DNA from: Varanus komodoensis
Lineage: Eukaryota > Chordata > Lepidosauria > Squamata > Varanidae
Assembly: GCF_004798865.1 (NCBI RefSeq)
Contig: NW_025335641.1
Span: 7,598,479 to 7,662,478, forward strand
DNA length: 64,000 nucleotides
Direction: 5' to 3'
Shown: positions 9,966 through 23,469 of the stretch, piece by piece
How positions within the stretch are numbered: the stretch's first letter is position 1
Layout of the letters: every line of letters starts with the position of its first letter
Notes under the pieces: model-generated
The model's input: the letters and a program-made list of their open reading frames with translations, nothing else
What the model was told of the DNA's origin: nothing
Databases searched by the model: none
Position numbers and translations under genes: made by a program

Positions 9966-12740
9966 AAGATGATAATTTCCAAACACTGTCAATATGTCTA
10001 GAAATGCATCAAGACTGGAGGCTCCTAGATCCCAGCTATTCCATCTTTTCCTCCAGGGATTTTTTTCTTTTTTCTTTTTCTTTTTGTTGTTGTTGTTTTG
10101 GTAGAAATGAAAAGGTGGAAGAAGTGCCCCCCCCCACCCACACAAAAATTGAGGGTGACAACAACCACCACACTGGGCTTATTCACATGCCATAACAACC
10201 GACATACAGTTATGCAAGAACTGTTCTGTCACACCAGGGGCCTACTGGTGCCATTTTTTAATTGCTGTCTGTTGGAACCCAGATTTGCCACAGCTTTGTG
10301 CACTGTGTGGATTCAAATGGCAGGACCTGTTTCAGCATTAGGCAACCCTCAAATAACCCTAAAACGAGCCATGGGTTATTTGAGGGAAAAGAAATGGGAG
10401 CCTACATTGGGAAGCCAGAGGAAGGCTTAGGTCACAAAGACAGATTCTGGTTCTAACCAAGCAGAAAACAATTTCTCCAGGTTTTATTTTGCTGCAAGAT
10501 TAAGTCCTGTATTACCCCTGCAGTTCACTGTCCATTTCCCCCCTCTGACAGGCTCTGTTGACTGACTGCCTTCATAGCAGGAAACACACACAGTCTTTAA
10601 AGTTTTAATTCCAATTGCCATTTAGGACACCAGATGATTCTGCTGGGTTTGGGAATCTTTACTAGCATTCCTATGCACAGCATATTAGTGATCCCAAGTT
10701 CCTAACATTTGCCGTCTATTCTGAATCTCTGCCGAGCGTTTGGGAAGCAGTTTCCAAATGTTAACACATTTACCTTCTGTCTGCCTGATGCATAGACCAT
10801 CCTCTCCTATTCCTCTGTCTGCTTCATTTCTTTTAGCATTTTATGTTTCAAGAAAAACCATGAAGCATTACAGATAATCACAGTTGGAAAATATTTCAGA
10901 CATACTCTGCTAGTCTGTTGGCACTTATATTTCTCAGCACAGAGCACTGGTTTGGTACCAAATAGCAGCTCATCAGATACAGGGAGGTGAAAGGGTGCAG
11001 CTTTTTCAGGGGTTCACATTGGGTTGCAGTTTTGAAGATAGGCATATTACTGGGGGAAGAGAGGAAAATGTTATAGGGCAGGAAAATGTCTTTAATGTAA
11101 GGATTTTGGGTGGTAGTGATAGAAAACACTGCCCTTTATGAGTTCTGGAACAGGCTGGGTGGGGCTGTGCAAGTTATCAAAGAAATCCAAGGCTCGGGCT
11201 CACAGGAGACAAAAAAGCACACATCTGCATATGATAATTTATTTATGCTCTGGTCTCTTTCCCTGTGTATGACTTTAAAGGACCTCATCTCCTAAGCATA
11301 CCCCCATTTGCAGAAAAGGATGTATGGACAGGGGAGAGAGAGAGGCATTGGATTTCAGGGGGAGGAGAATTACAAACCTCAGGTGCAAGAAAGGCTGCAT
11401 AACGTGATGCACCTGTGGGCAAAAAAGCACCAGTCCAGGTGAATCAGAGGCAGCAAAGACTATGAAGGCCCTGGATTTTTATTTCAGCAAGTTCCCACAG
11501 AAAGCAGGATGGTAGAGCTGGTGACTTCAAGAGATTAAAGCCTCCAGATGAAAGACCCAGAGCTTCAGCCCCAATAGGCTTTTCCCTCACATGACCTCTG
11601 AAGCTTGGAATTGGGAGGTGTAGCCCAGCATGTTCCATGGACCGGAGATGGCAGGTCTGATGGTGGGGTTGTTCCTGTGACCGCAGGAGGGAAGGGAAGC
11701 ACCTGAGTCCCCCAAGGAGCATGCCTTGGCTATCACCCAGCATAGCCTGTGTTGGAGGGGGTGCCAGTGCTCACAAGCTGGGCGTGCAGCCAGTTAAGCA
11801 CCTCTGGACCCCCACGTGAGCTCTTAGGCCTCACTCCAAGTGTTGGGGTGGAGCACAGAACATGTGGCCTGGCTGCAACAGGCTTCAGCCAAACTGGAGG
11901 CTGCAGCACCGGGATTGGCCAGGCAACATCTCTCTCCACTTTCCGTAAGTAGGGCTTTTTGGGGGGTGGGGGGTTGTTTCGCATTATTTTGATGGAGAGT
12001 TAGTGGTAAGCTGGCTTTAACTATAGTGTGTGTTGCTAAGATTGTTTGGATTTCTTCACCCTATACCAGGTCAAGGGATTGCATTAATTTTGTAAGCAAG
12101 GTTCTGTACATATGTGATCTATCATGTTTTTGAGAAGCACCTTCTGTTTGGAGTTTATCAAAGCTCCCTACATTCCCTGCTACATTTTCTATTGGGAAGG
12201 CAGAGTGTAACTTTGACTTTCTGGCTCTACTGTTACTGCTTATCATGAGTTCCTTGTAGTTACACAAGATACAGATATGTTATCAGAGAAAGCAAGCATT
12301 AACAAGTTTTCTCTTTATTTACTGAAATATTCTGTGTACTCTGTGATTTGTTAATAAACTTAACTTTGGAGTTCATTAATCTGGAGTTCTAATCTGAGAG
12401 TTGTTCTAGCTATCCTGAGTTCACCTCATATCCTGTTACAAAACTGTGAGTTCCTTAATTAAGTACGAATGGTTAGACGTTGATTTTGGGGACAAAGCTA
12501 GTCCCAATATTATTTTTTTTGTTAAACTAGAGTCCTTTTCTTGTGGCCTCTTGGTCTCAGGAGAAGAATCCAATAGTATTTCATTTATTTCATTTCTATT
12601 GAGTTAGACTTAATCTCTGTTTGAATATAGTTTATTGCATGTACTTGTTATTGAGTTTATTTATTTTCCCCCTGGGCTGGGACTAGGGGAGTTTTTCCTG
12701 TTTGATTTCTTTTGGTACCACCTTTATAACTGAATAATGT
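9966..12740. other. No gene recognised
   Basis: 11440-11960 is locally GC-richer with a few longer frames on both strands, but no motif or convincing splice structure. Otherwise plain intergenic sequence. Confidence 0.5.
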
Positions 12741-12830
12741 TACTATCTTTTACATACTTACCTGGGAGTAAGTCTTAATGAACTTGGGGGGGGGGCACTT
12801 CTAAGTAGACAAGTGTAGGATTGCATGGTA
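12741..12830. mobile_element. Palindromic MITE (family B)
   Basis: The arms TACTTACCTGGGAGTAAGTC and CTTCTAAGTAGACAAGTGTAGGATTG are imperfect inverted repeats around a centre with a G run. It is the same short palindromic element as 63005-63080. Fragments also occur near 7095-7140 and 38445-38495. Confidence 0.6.
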
Positions 12831-12854
12831 AAGACAGTTTAGCACCCAGGGGAA

Positions 12855-13262
12855 GAATTTTAGAATAGCAGGGATGGAAGGGGCTAGACCTTGGGTCCAA
12901 CCCCCGCTCAGTGCAGGACTCCAAGTCAAACCATCCCTCTCAGATGGCTGTCCAGTTGCATCTTGAATGTTTCCAGTGTGGGAAAGTCCACTGCCTCCCT
13001 AGGTCATTGGTTTCATTGTCCTACTGCTCCAACAGGCAGGACATTTTTCTGTTCTCTAGCCATAATCTGGCTTGTTGTAATTTGAGCTTCTTCTGTCCTG
13101 CACTCTGGGGTCTCTCTGCACTCTTGAAGAGAGAGGAGATCCTGGTCTTCCTCTTTGCAACAGCCTTTCTAGTACATGTAAAGGGCTATCTTATCTCCCC
13201 TCAGTCATCGTTTCTGAAGGCTAAAGATGCCCAGCTCTTTCGATCTCTCTTCAATCTGAGGT
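12855..13262 (-). mobile_element. CR1 LINE 3' fragment
   Basis: The minus strand carries the CR1 tail and the end of its coding frame. Plus-strand landmarks are GCAGGGATGGAAGGGGCTAG, CAGATGGCTGTCCAGTTGC and AAGATGCCCAGCTCTTTCG. It is several hundred bases long and divergent from the CR1 copies at 33216 and 55948, so it is probably an older subfamily. Confidence 0.82.
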
Positions 13263-14392
13263 TTAATCTGCAGATCTGGGGAAGGCAAGGACAAGTATGT
13301 GTGCTTGTTGTTTGGTTTTAATGTTTCCCCTTTTAAAGCTGATTCAAAATTGTTCAGGAACTTTTTGGGGCCTGCCGTTCTCTTTGGGGTAGATGCATGG
13401 GGAATGTGTATCTGGATCCTTATTGAGAGGCTGTACGTAAACCATCCAGTTATCCAGACATACCAGGGACACATGCTAAAAAAAATCCCTGCGTTACTCA
13501 TCAGTGCTGCACTGGTCTAGTATTTGTATCCCCAAACATGTTCTTGTTCAGATCCAAAGCATCTGCTTTTTATTTAATCGTTTTTATGATTTTCATTCTC
13601 TTTCCAATGCAAACCAAACACGCCTCCCCACCATGAGCCCCTTCATTTAAGTCCATCAGTACTCTTAGCGATCGAGGCATTCAGTTGTATAACCTTCTCA
13701 AAACAATCCTCTTCCTCAGGCCTGATAGCCTTGAAACAGAACTACAAAAGGGAACTTTTCACCAAAAGATCAGTATAATGAAACAGACTCTTCCTGAATC
13801 GCTTAACACTGCTTCCAAGGACTGCATGTGGTTTTAAGGTTAAGGGTGGTGACAACACTTGCTTCATGACTAAAATCTTACTCATTCGTAGTGGAAATAA
13901 ACATAACAGAAATAATCATAAATGGTTTTGGTCTCCTATTGGAATGGTCCTGGGCAAATTAATAGCATATGGGTTGTTTCCATCACATGAGGATTATTTC
14001 CCACTGGTGGCAACGGAGAAATATCCAGCTGAACATAGAAGGTTCTTAATTATTCAGTCAAAGTTCAGACTGAGCCTAATAATCCTAATAATACACAATC
14101 AAATCTTGACGGGGGGCTTAAAGCAGGCCTCCCAAATGAACTTCTTTGAGTGCTGGACTACCTCTAATTGATTTTGCTTCACTATCACTTTCCAAAAGTA
14201 ACTTGTAAGCACAGAAGAACAACCTTGCTGGAGTAGAACAGCTTCTGAAGTAGTATTCTAGGCTTTTATACCAAACAGTAGCCACACAAGAGCTCTGAAG
14301 GCTGTGGCCAGTCCTCTTTCCTTGCGCCATCACCTACTATGCAGAAGTACATGGCTTATCCATGCGGAGATTCCATCTAACTGCGGTGACTA
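13263..14392. other. No gene recognised
   Basis: Only short frames; no repeat recognised. Confidence 0.5.
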
Positions 14393-14468
14393 ATATTTAT
14401 TATTTATTATTTAGTTTAAAAAATTGTATGCCGCTCAGTTGTGCCGCAGCACCTCTAGGTGGATCGCA
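14393..14468 (-). mobile_element. L2-type 3' tail fragment
   Basis: A TTATT-rich tail followed by TGTATGCCGCTCAG, related to the reverse complement of the L2 end at 60095-60187. Very short. Confidence 0.5.
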
Positions 14469-14516
14469 ACCATGATCCATTGATCGACTCTGGATTGGGT
14501 CTAGACCCAGCCATGC

Positions 14517-15447
14517 AGGTAGTCCCTGGGTTATGGGTGAATTCCATTTCTGAGAACATTTTCAAGTCAAATTTGTATGTAAGTCGGATCACACGAGTAA
14601 GCCAAATTTTTGTCTTAGTATATGTATATATTTTATGTTTCTGTACATATAAAACACTTAAGACACACTTCCATATTCACTAAAACATCATAAACATTGT
14701 AATAATGTATAATAATACAGTAATGGTAAAGTAACTACAGGTACTGAAAAGAGAGAGAATCTGTATGTATGTGTGTAGGTATACAATATTGTAAAAAACA
14801 AATAGAAAAAACAGTTCTAAAAACAGTGTAGAACATTCTTGAGATAGCATTAATATTAGATGATGATGATGGTGATGATGGAGATGGACCCAGTGCTAGA
14901 GAGGCAGGGTTTGATCGTGGTGCCAGAGATGGGGGGGGAGGGGGAGGGGGAGGGGGGAGAGGCAGGAATTACCACAGCAATAACTTTGCTGAAGTAGGTT
15001 TGTATACCATTTTCTTCTCACCATAAATGGCCTTGAAGCAGCTGAGGACTTGGTCGTAAGGGAAAATGCTACAGAAAAACCAAAGGGGAACTATGCACTC
15101 TACACTGGCTAGCGGCAGGTTGAATCCACACCCAGAATGAAAAGCGGTGAATACTGTATCTCTAGGACCTAGGCTGGCACTGATGATACTTTGCCAATTG
15201 TGCCACATAGTTCCTTAGAGATACCTCATGTTTATAGCCATGACTATCCCTACAAGAACCTGTCAATATCTCTAAGGAAGAGCTGCGACTATCTCTAGGG
15301 AGCTACATGGCTGCTGCTGATGCATTGCCAAACAGGTTGCCTAGTTCCCTAGCAATTTTCACAGCTTTTCATCAGAGATGTTCATTTAGGGTTTATGGCA
15401 GTCCATGCATTTGCAAGTACAGGTGGTTTGTAACCCATGAACTACCT
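14517..15447. mobile_element. Non-autonomous DNA transposon with ~17-bp terminal inverted repeats
   Basis: The left end AGGTAGTCCCTGGGTTA (14517-14533) matches the reverse complement of the right end (AGGTAGTTCATGGGTTA, ending 15447) at 15 of 17 positions. The subterminal GTATGTAAGTCGGATCA is of the kind found in mariner-like elements. I cannot identify the superfamily or a clear target duplication. The interior has ATG/GAT-rich and G-rich simple sequence and no clear transposase. Confidence 0.55.
14865..14960. repeat. GAT-rich and G-rich simple sequence
   Basis: GATGATGATGGTGATGATGG is followed, at 14931-14958, by uninterrupted G runs separated by single A bases. It has the form of a G-quadruplex-forming tract on the plus strand. 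Confidence 0.85.
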
Positions 15448-16786
15448 CCACCTAGAAATCAATGGGATGTATGTTAGTCATGAATAAATTATGTCCCTCT
15501 GTTCTAATTATGATTAAGCCTGGATTCAGCTCACATCCCCATGAATCTACTCCTTTCATTTGGAAAAATGCTGAAAAATAAGTGACAAAGGTGAGTGTAT
15601 TAATACAATTTGCTCCAAGCAGCAGCCAAATCAATATATGTCAAGATTTCCATGTAAAGGCTTTAAATGTTACTATCTATGCACATGTCCAGGGTGTGCA
15701 GGACTCGGGGTGTGGGAATTCAGTAAAGGTTCTCACAATTTATGCAAGAGATCTCACTGGAAATTCAGTACCATTGAATTGGGTTATTACTCTGCAGCAA
15801 GGGCCTGTGACAACTGCAGTAGTGTCCTTCTATATCCCTTTATTACTGGAGTGCCCTTATATGCCCTTTCATTAATGTTGCACAACAAAAAGTGTTTTCT
15901 GTTTTCATATATACATTCATTGGCTTTTCTCAAAAAGAAAATGGCCAGTTGAGTGAGCTGCTGCATTACTCTGCAGGCTACACGACTGTTCCGTAAAAGT
16001 GAATTGCTGTTCTTTTCCACACCAATCATTTCCATTTAGAGCAGTTAAGACCTCGCCAAAATATCCAGAAGTGTACACAAATAATGAGCACAATGATGGT
16101 CTGACTGTGAAAAGAAAAGGCAGAGCGCAGTATTTTGTATAGTGCAATGCAATGAATACCTTGTAGACCAAACCGCACTTGGTGTTTATCATCACTGGAC
16201 TAGAATAGTTATCAGCTCAGGGACAGTACGAAAAAGGAGGCCATTCATAATGACCTTTTGTATCTTTTCTGTTGGAGCTCTCTTGTTGAAGGCCAGATAG
16301 CATGGTACAATAGTCCTTGCTTATGCCACTTGAATTGTGTTAGCAAAGTACGTACTCATTTGTTTTTAGAGCTTCACATATATCATACTGCTTTAACACA
16401 CACATTATATATTTGTTTTCCCCCCAGATGATGAATCTGCTTTTATTGTAACTTTCGGCTCAGGAAATGCAGCATGCAGGACTCATATTCAAGTGAGTTT
16501 GTTTGGCCTAATATACCAGTTTCATGACTTAAGATGTTTGTTTTGTTAGTGTTACATTTTTTCCAGAAGAGAAAGGGGCAGCCTTATGAGTAAGTTACGA
16601 AGAACTTAACTGAAAATGCAGTGCATGCCCACTGACATTCCAGTGTCTGAACTGATTTCCTATTGTCCTCTGGATTTATTTTATAGTGTGCGTGTTTTTT
16701 AAATAAATTCTCTGTTTCCTGCACATCTTAGCAAAGACCTCTCCCTGTTCGACGCCACCCACCCATTAAGATAATCTGAAATCGCT

Positions 16787-17260
16787 TATTTTATTTATTT
16801 GCAGCATTTATATATCACTCAATATCTAGCCAGAGGCCAGAGCTATGAACAATAAAATAGATAAAAGTATAAAACCATTCCTTGAAAATTGAGTAGCAGT
16901 AAAACCATGGCCAGCCAGTAAGAGAGGCTTCACAGAACAAAGACATCTTCAGCAGGTGCTGAATACATCACAGGCTTGTAGTCTCCGGACCTCCAGCAGC
17001 AGCAGGGCTGCCACTCTGAAGGCTCTTCTGGTAGACTCCAGTTAGGCCATGGGGGCTTGTGGGACCACCTGGGGAATGTCCCCCAGTAACCCCAGTGACT
17101 GAGCAGGATGGTAAGGGAGAAGGTGCTGTCTCAGGAATACTGGTCCCATGCTGCTTATGACTTTGTACACCAGTACCAGAACCTTAAACCTGGTCCGGTA
17201 GCAAATTGAGAGCCAGTGCAGTTCCTTCAGCAGAGGAGCTGCACACTGAAAGGGGGCAGG
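16787..17260 (-). mobile_element. L2-like LINE 3' fragment
   Basis: A minus-strand frame (part of 17042-17371) contains LLKELHWLSICYRTRFKVLV and LVYKVISSMGPVFLRQ. This is the end of an L2-type reverse-transcriptase protein (LRQLHWLPI...FKVLVMTYKAL). The remainder to 16787 is the 3' UTR with a TATTTATT tail. Confidence 0.75.
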
Positions 17261-20200
17261 ATTTGCAAGATCTTCTTTATTTACGAATATGCACACACTC
17301 TGCCGAAACATTTCAACAGCCAACCACAGCTTGCTGCTTGTGCTTTGGATCTCCAAGGAGGCAGCCAGCACCTGAAAATTCTTAAAGGGCCCACACTTGC
17401 CTCTCTCTTTCTCTATGACTTTCTAATATCTCTGTTCCTATTTGGCTCAAGCTGCAGTCTATCACTCTTTTCTCTCAAGGACAAGTAGATCAGGAGTGAA
17501 AACACTTCAGGCTTGTAGGACCTACTTTGGATTTTACTAGAATCCCCAACAGGCACCAGTTGGAGCTAGGTGTCAAATTGTGCCTCAGATGAGCTGAAAT
17601 ATGCCAAGAAGCCATTCTTAGGATGGCACTGAGAATATGATCAGTCAAGGAATTTGTGTTCAGGGACAGAACCATGTCCTCTCAGCCACAGAAAAGCTAC
17701 CCTGGTTTCCCCCATATGCACCCTGCAGGTGTCCCTTCTAAGTTACCTATTTAAGACACAATCCCGTGGAAGTTTAGACCGTAGAAAGGCCTACAGTTTC
17801 CAGCATGCTGCAGCCAATATGGCTGACTAAAGTATGCTGGGAGTTGTAGGTCTTTTTTTCTATCTAGACATGCCTAAGATTGTACCCTTAGAATGGAAAG
17901 ACTTTTGGGGGGCTGCTTTTAGACAATGAGGATTTAGAATCCCTAGTTGGTCAACTGCTAGTTCATTTGGAACTACCTTCTGCTCATCTCTGACGTAGAT
18001 TATACCAGGTTTACCTGGAAGGGAGGTCTGGATTTTCCCTGCTTTTGGGCATTTCCTAGCCATTCAGTCAACCAACCAACCAACCAATCAATCCGAACCC
18101 TTAAGGAAAAAATGATCTAATGATTAATTACTATAGAAACACTTTGCTGGGGTGTTGACATTCTGAGCTGTTCACATGACCTTAGTCATGGAAATAATCC
18201 AGAGTTGCTTATTAACCTCACTGCACGCAATGGCTTCATCTGGATCCCCTGAATTACCTTCACTGGCACTCCTTGCTGGATCTTCCAAATTCAGGTGGCA
18301 TGGCTTGTAGTCAGGTGTGCAGCCAGCAAGCTTCAGACAACCAGCAACAGTCTGTGGGTTATTTGATGGTTGCTGGTCCTCAAACGAGCCATGCCCCCGC
18401 TCAAGTTTGGAAGCCACACCAGCGGGGGTCATTGCGGAAATCCAGCATTGTGCAACGGGTACACACAGCATCATTAACAAGCCACCGTGGATGGTTAACC
18501 CTGCCACGGCCACGTGGTTCATGCCTGTGTGTCACATCCATACCCTGAGAGTCCTACTCACAGAATTCGGAAAGGAAGACCATCGCAGTATAATTGATGA
18601 ATCTGGAGAAAGCAAATATTCTCAAAGAGCTATATTATTCAGAAGAAGATTTAGAAAACAGAGAGGAATGGTGTTTTAGCACATTCTAAGAAATAGAATG
18701 CCAGCCACAGTGAGTGTAGCTGCACTGACAAATTAGAAGTCTTCTTTCCTTTTATATAAAGAATATACAGAATTCCCCCCGCGCACACACACGCACCTGC
18801 CAGTTGAGGTAGTTTTGAAATACATACACACACATACACACATTTTGGGCTTCAAACACAGAAACTGACACTGGTACAAAAATCTTATTTAAACAGGCAA
18901 GGAGCAAGTGAAGTTCCAGGCATACTTTGGAACAAACACCTCCATGTGCTGAAGAACAGAAGGGATGGAACAGGAAAAGGACAAGGGAAGAAATCTTGCC
19001 AGCCAGCCTTGTTGATTTTGGAAAGAGTGACAGTTCTGCATACCAAAATGCTTGAGATGTTTTCTTTTATTTGCTGTGCAGTCATCCATCTTTCAAAATG
19101 GCTTTCCTGCCTAGCAGCAGTTTACAAATGAATATGTAAGAGGAAGTGGCAAACAGATCTGTAATTAGGAGTCCTCGTTCCCTGTGGTGTCACCAAAGTA
19201 ACATAGGATCCACATTCAAGTGCTGTAAGACGCAGGGAGCTTTGTGGGGGCTGTGGTCCTCTCGTCCTGTATTGCTGATGCTGTGGTTGAAGCCAGGACC
19301 TTCCAAATACAAAGAAGGTACTCGACCTCTTAGCTTGACGGGGGAGCTTGTGACTCCTATGCCAGAGGGGCTCCTCATCCATGTGAGGCTTGGAGTTGTC
19401 CATGGTGATGAACTCATCTCTCAAAGATGTTAATCACCATGGAGCAGCTCCAATGAAGCTCAGAATGAAGCCTGCCATGGATAAAGAGGTTCACTGACCT
19501 AGGAGTCTCCTGCCTCCTGGTCATGGTCCCTCTCCAAAACATGTGGAGAATGTGTACCTATCCCTTGCTGCCTGCTAGTCAGAGAGCTGCAGGTGCAGTT
19601 GATGCCTGATCTGATCTGATCTGATCTACTGTGCAGCTAAGCTCGGAAGATGCATTTGAATGACAAGAATGCTCTCAGTTGGAGATTGGACCTCTGTGAC
19701 GCTATCTAGTGTTTCCTTGGAACTAGAGGGATGTAATAGCTCCAGTTGTCACTCTGATGCCTCTACAGAGAGCTATGGTGGCCACTTAAGAATCGCTAAA
19801 AGGCCAAACCAAATGCAGAGAGGACATGAAATCTGCACATGCTTCTTAATATTATTTCTACACTGTCCAGTAGCTGAAGCTCTCTGTATCATGGTTGATT
19901 ATGAGTTGATCACCACCATAGGTCAGCCAACATGTCTTTTATCTGCCCTGCCTCCTTAATCTCTAAGTACTTTTCTACTCTGAAAATGGGGATAAGGCAG
20001 ACCTATAGGGATTGGCCCAGCACCTCTGAAGATGCACCCCCCCCCCCAAATGACACTGACACTTCTGCGTTGGAAGAGGATGGCGAACTGGGAGGTGTTG
20101 ATGACAGGCCAAGAGTGAGTGAGCTTGAGACCAAGGACTGAGAGGAAGGAATCCAGCCATCACCTAATCTTTTGCAGGATAGCCAAGCTGGGCTTTCTGA

Positions 20201-20575
20201 ACTGGTGAGGACACAGGCTCCTAATGAAAAGGTAGAGGGGGAGGAAACAGGAGACTCAAGACTTATTTATTTACATATATTTATATATTTAGACATAAGA
20301 CTTAGACATAAGATGAAAAGGAAGGGGGCATATAAGGTCACTCAGTACTAAAAAATGGTGCAGCCGTGTGGCTGACCACATGAATAGACTCTTCTTGAGG
20401 TTGACTTGGCAGCCCATGTTGCTTGAGAAGGGCATGCTGTAATAGGCACAGTTTTGTAACAACTCTTTTCATTGTGCTGTATCCTAGGAAACTGAATGAG
20501 GCTCATAAGGTTCCACATAAGACAGTTTCTCTGAAGCACTGGAGACAATCAGTGAGTAGACAATATTGTATAGAT
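17261..20575. other. No gene recognised
   Basis: 17785-17852 has a small inverted pair (CCTACAGTTTCCAGCATGC and GCTGGGAGTTGTAGG), probably a family A MITE remnant. 18295-18520 has a TGGGTTATTTGATGG-type segment that may be an old MITE. (CTGAT)n occurs near 19606. Confidence 0.45.
18770..18845. repeat. CA-rich microsatellite
   Basis: GCACACACACGCACC and then ACATACACACACATACACAC, interrupted CA repeats. Confidence 0.8.
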
Positions 20576-20700
20576 CAGTTTTCCTCAACCTGGCGCACTG
20601 TAGATGTTTTGGACTTCAACTCTAGCTAGCAAGGCCAATAATCAGGAATGCTGGGAACTGAAGTCTACACCTGGATAGTAACAGGTTGGGGGAAGACTGG
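20576..20700. mobile_element. Palindromic MITE (family A)
   Basis: CCTCAACCTGGCGCACTG and GTAGATGTTTTGGACTTCAAC pair with GGGAACTGAAGTCTACACC and AACAGGTTGGGGGAAGACTG in inverted orientation. Copies with the same CAACTCCCA core occur at 35198, 37410, 41225, 56950 and around the SINE at 55670. Confidence 0.7.
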
Positions 20701-23049
20701 CCTAGATGCCCCAGTGGTCAGTATAAGGCTGCATTCTATGTTCATTAATTTGCAAGCTGTCAGTCCAGAAGAAGAAAAATCTGCCTGTCTGTCTAGGATT
20801 ACAAAGGGCAGAATCCAGTGGGAAGCTTATGCCCTGCCTATTCTTTTATATCCTGCAAACTCCACTGTCCCAGGAAGCCCTACTGTTTGCTCAATGACAA
20901 TTTAAGTCTTCCAGGACACTCCAAAATGAGCAGGAATGTTTGTTCCTGGAAGGAGGCAGATTGGCAGAGCACACATAAGGGAGCTCCAGTGACCTGCCTC
21001 TGCTCACAAAGGAGTGTTGTCCGTTTCTTTCAGGGCTTCTGCTAAATGTGCCTTGCACAAGCAGTGAGTTTTGCTTACACAACAAAATCAGCAGAATCCA
21101 TTGTATGCAGAAAGGGATCAGTGGGCAGAAAGGAATCACAGGGGATTGAAGCACCCTCTGGATTCTGCCCAGGAATAACAAGCTCATGGAATGCCTGACC
21201 AGTGGGCTGCATTCACCTTGGCAAGTCAGGTTGTGTGAGCCCGTTGCAGTGCATTAGCCTTCCCAAAGCATGGCAAGGTTGCATTTCTAGTTCCTCTCTG
21301 TTTGCATCAAGCAGCATAAAATGTTAGGGCTACTATGCAGTGTTTGAAGGCCACCCTTTTCCCTTAGTGAGATGGGTCACTCCACAGGGCAATGGAATGG
21401 TGCTAAGACTGATGTAAATCGATAGACCCAGTAGCTTAAATTTACAAACACTTGGTGGTGATGCATAGGAACAGAAGTGAATCACAGCTCATTTCTTAGC
21501 AAGAATGGCTTTATAGAATGAAAAGGGACTGTGAAGTCCTTTTGGATTTTTAAAACAAACACTGAACAGATGGTGGCATGCAGAACAGATATGTAAACAA
21601 GTGGCATTATATGGCGTTCCTTGTCAGGATAAAATACTGGTTCAATTCCCATGTTTAACTCCCTCGATACAAAGTAAGTTTGTATTGGCACTATGGTAGG
21701 TATGGGTTCAGCTCAGAATATTGAAATTGTGGCACTTGTCTTCATATCTCTCTCGACATAAAAGCCATGCTTATTTGGACTGGAGAGCAGAAAAGAAAGA
21801 AGACTCTGGCTTCTGTCATCAGCCAGGTGACCTGCACCCCTTGCTTCAAAAAATATCATAAATCCGAGCAGGTGACCAGCCTGGCCCATCCATCAGCAGA
21901 AGCAGGAGCAGGTGTGGGGCTCTTGTTCTCCCTTCCTGCCAAAGAGAACACTCAGCTCCAGCTGACAGCCCTCCTGGGATTATCAAAGGAAGGGAAAAGA
22001 ACGCCTTAGCTCCAGCCATACGCCAAACGAACAAGAACCCCATTCAGGAAAGAGAAAGAGAAAATCAGGCTGGTCCATAGTGCATTTAATTGCTCACTTT
22101 TAACTCATCAACTGGTTCAGTCCTTGAAAAACCAATTGTTTCCCTCTTCCTTTTCCCTCCACTCTTCTTCCCTTGGGTATCCTGTCTTTTAGTTTGTAAA
22201 CCTAGGGTCAGGGACTCTCTCTCTCAATCTGAGACACTCAGGAAGACAACAATGATCACTAAGCCAGGATAAAACTGCTAGAAACAAATATCTACTTCAG
22301 AATTTATGTTTAATGCAGATTACTTAAGGGTCATTTCTTTTGAATGGAACAATGAAGCAATGGGAAAGAATTATCTTTTTAAAAAAGACAATAACATGAT
22401 ATTAGATACATTTTTGAAACAAACAGTACATAGATGAAACTTGGATCACATAACAGCTGGATGATGGGATTACGTCTTTGATTCAGCTCCTAGTGACAAT
22501 AAACAAGCATCTCATCTGGATGCCCCGGTTTTTCATTAAGAATTTTAGTTTCCTCCCCTGCTTTCTCTTCATGCAGACTCTGCTCATTTCCCTCATGGAT
22601 TTTGCTGCAAAACACATGCATAGCTGGCAAAAAATGACTCCCTGAAGGTGATGTCATAAATTAGTTCTAGGATGTTTGGAATGAATTCAGTGAAAAGAAA
22701 AGGATCCCCATGGGGAATGTTAATGAAAAACTCAATTTGGCACTGTAGCCAATGCCTCCTTTCTCTTCCTCAGCTCTCCATCCTGGCAACAATGAATGAC
22801 TCACCCTATGATGCATCTGGCATCCCCCCCAAATCCTAAGTTCTGATCCCATGAGAGTCTTACAGCAGGAAAGCATGGCTTTCTGTCAACACTAGCCTGA
22901 GACAGGGAGGAGCTGAAATGACCTCTTTTCTCAGAGAAGGCCCATAATGCAACACTTAGAGCACAGTCTTATGTATGTCTGTTCAGACCTGGTATTTTGA
23001 CCATTGGCCCATGCTGTGCCATGGCATCCACCTGAGCAGTAAAGCAAGA
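20701..23049. other. No gene recognised
   Basis: No feature beyond chance frames. Confidence 0.5.
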
Positions 23050-23130
23050 TTTATTTATTTTATTTATTTATTAAAACATTTTTATGCCGCCCCATTCGCC
23101 GAAGCCTCGGGGCGGCTTACAACAATAAAG
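23050..23130 (-). mobile_element. L2 3' tail fragment
   Basis: (TTTA)n followed by TTTTTATGCCGCCCC and CCTCGGGGCGGCTTACAA, the reverse complement of the L2 end at 60110-60187 with few changes. Severely 5'-truncated. Confidence 0.8.
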
Positions 23131-23469
23131 ATGGGAGATGCTTGAACACAAGTGGAGGAAGATATGCACCAGGTTTTACCAGACACACTTAAAATTGCTT
23201 GTTTCCATCACCAGCTGGATACTGCAGTTAATGCAGTCCACTCATAGTTGTGTCCAAAGCACCCTGCGCTTAATTTAGTAAGGGATGCTCGGTTGTTATA
23301 GCCTGTCAATGTGGGCAAGGCACTTGGTCAAGTCCAGCTGATGACCTGTATGCCCAGACTTTGCTCTCCTTGGCTTAGTACTTCTAAGAGCAAGAACCCG
23401 GATGGCTGCATCCAGAAGGTTGTGCACTCTTTGCTGGAAGAGCAGGGTGATACTGGTCTCTTTAGAAGA

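Noticed and set aside
15582-15875. 97-codon plus-strand frame with a beta-strand-like composition
   Set aside because: No family recognised, no clear splice boundaries, and a second overlapping frame is equally long.
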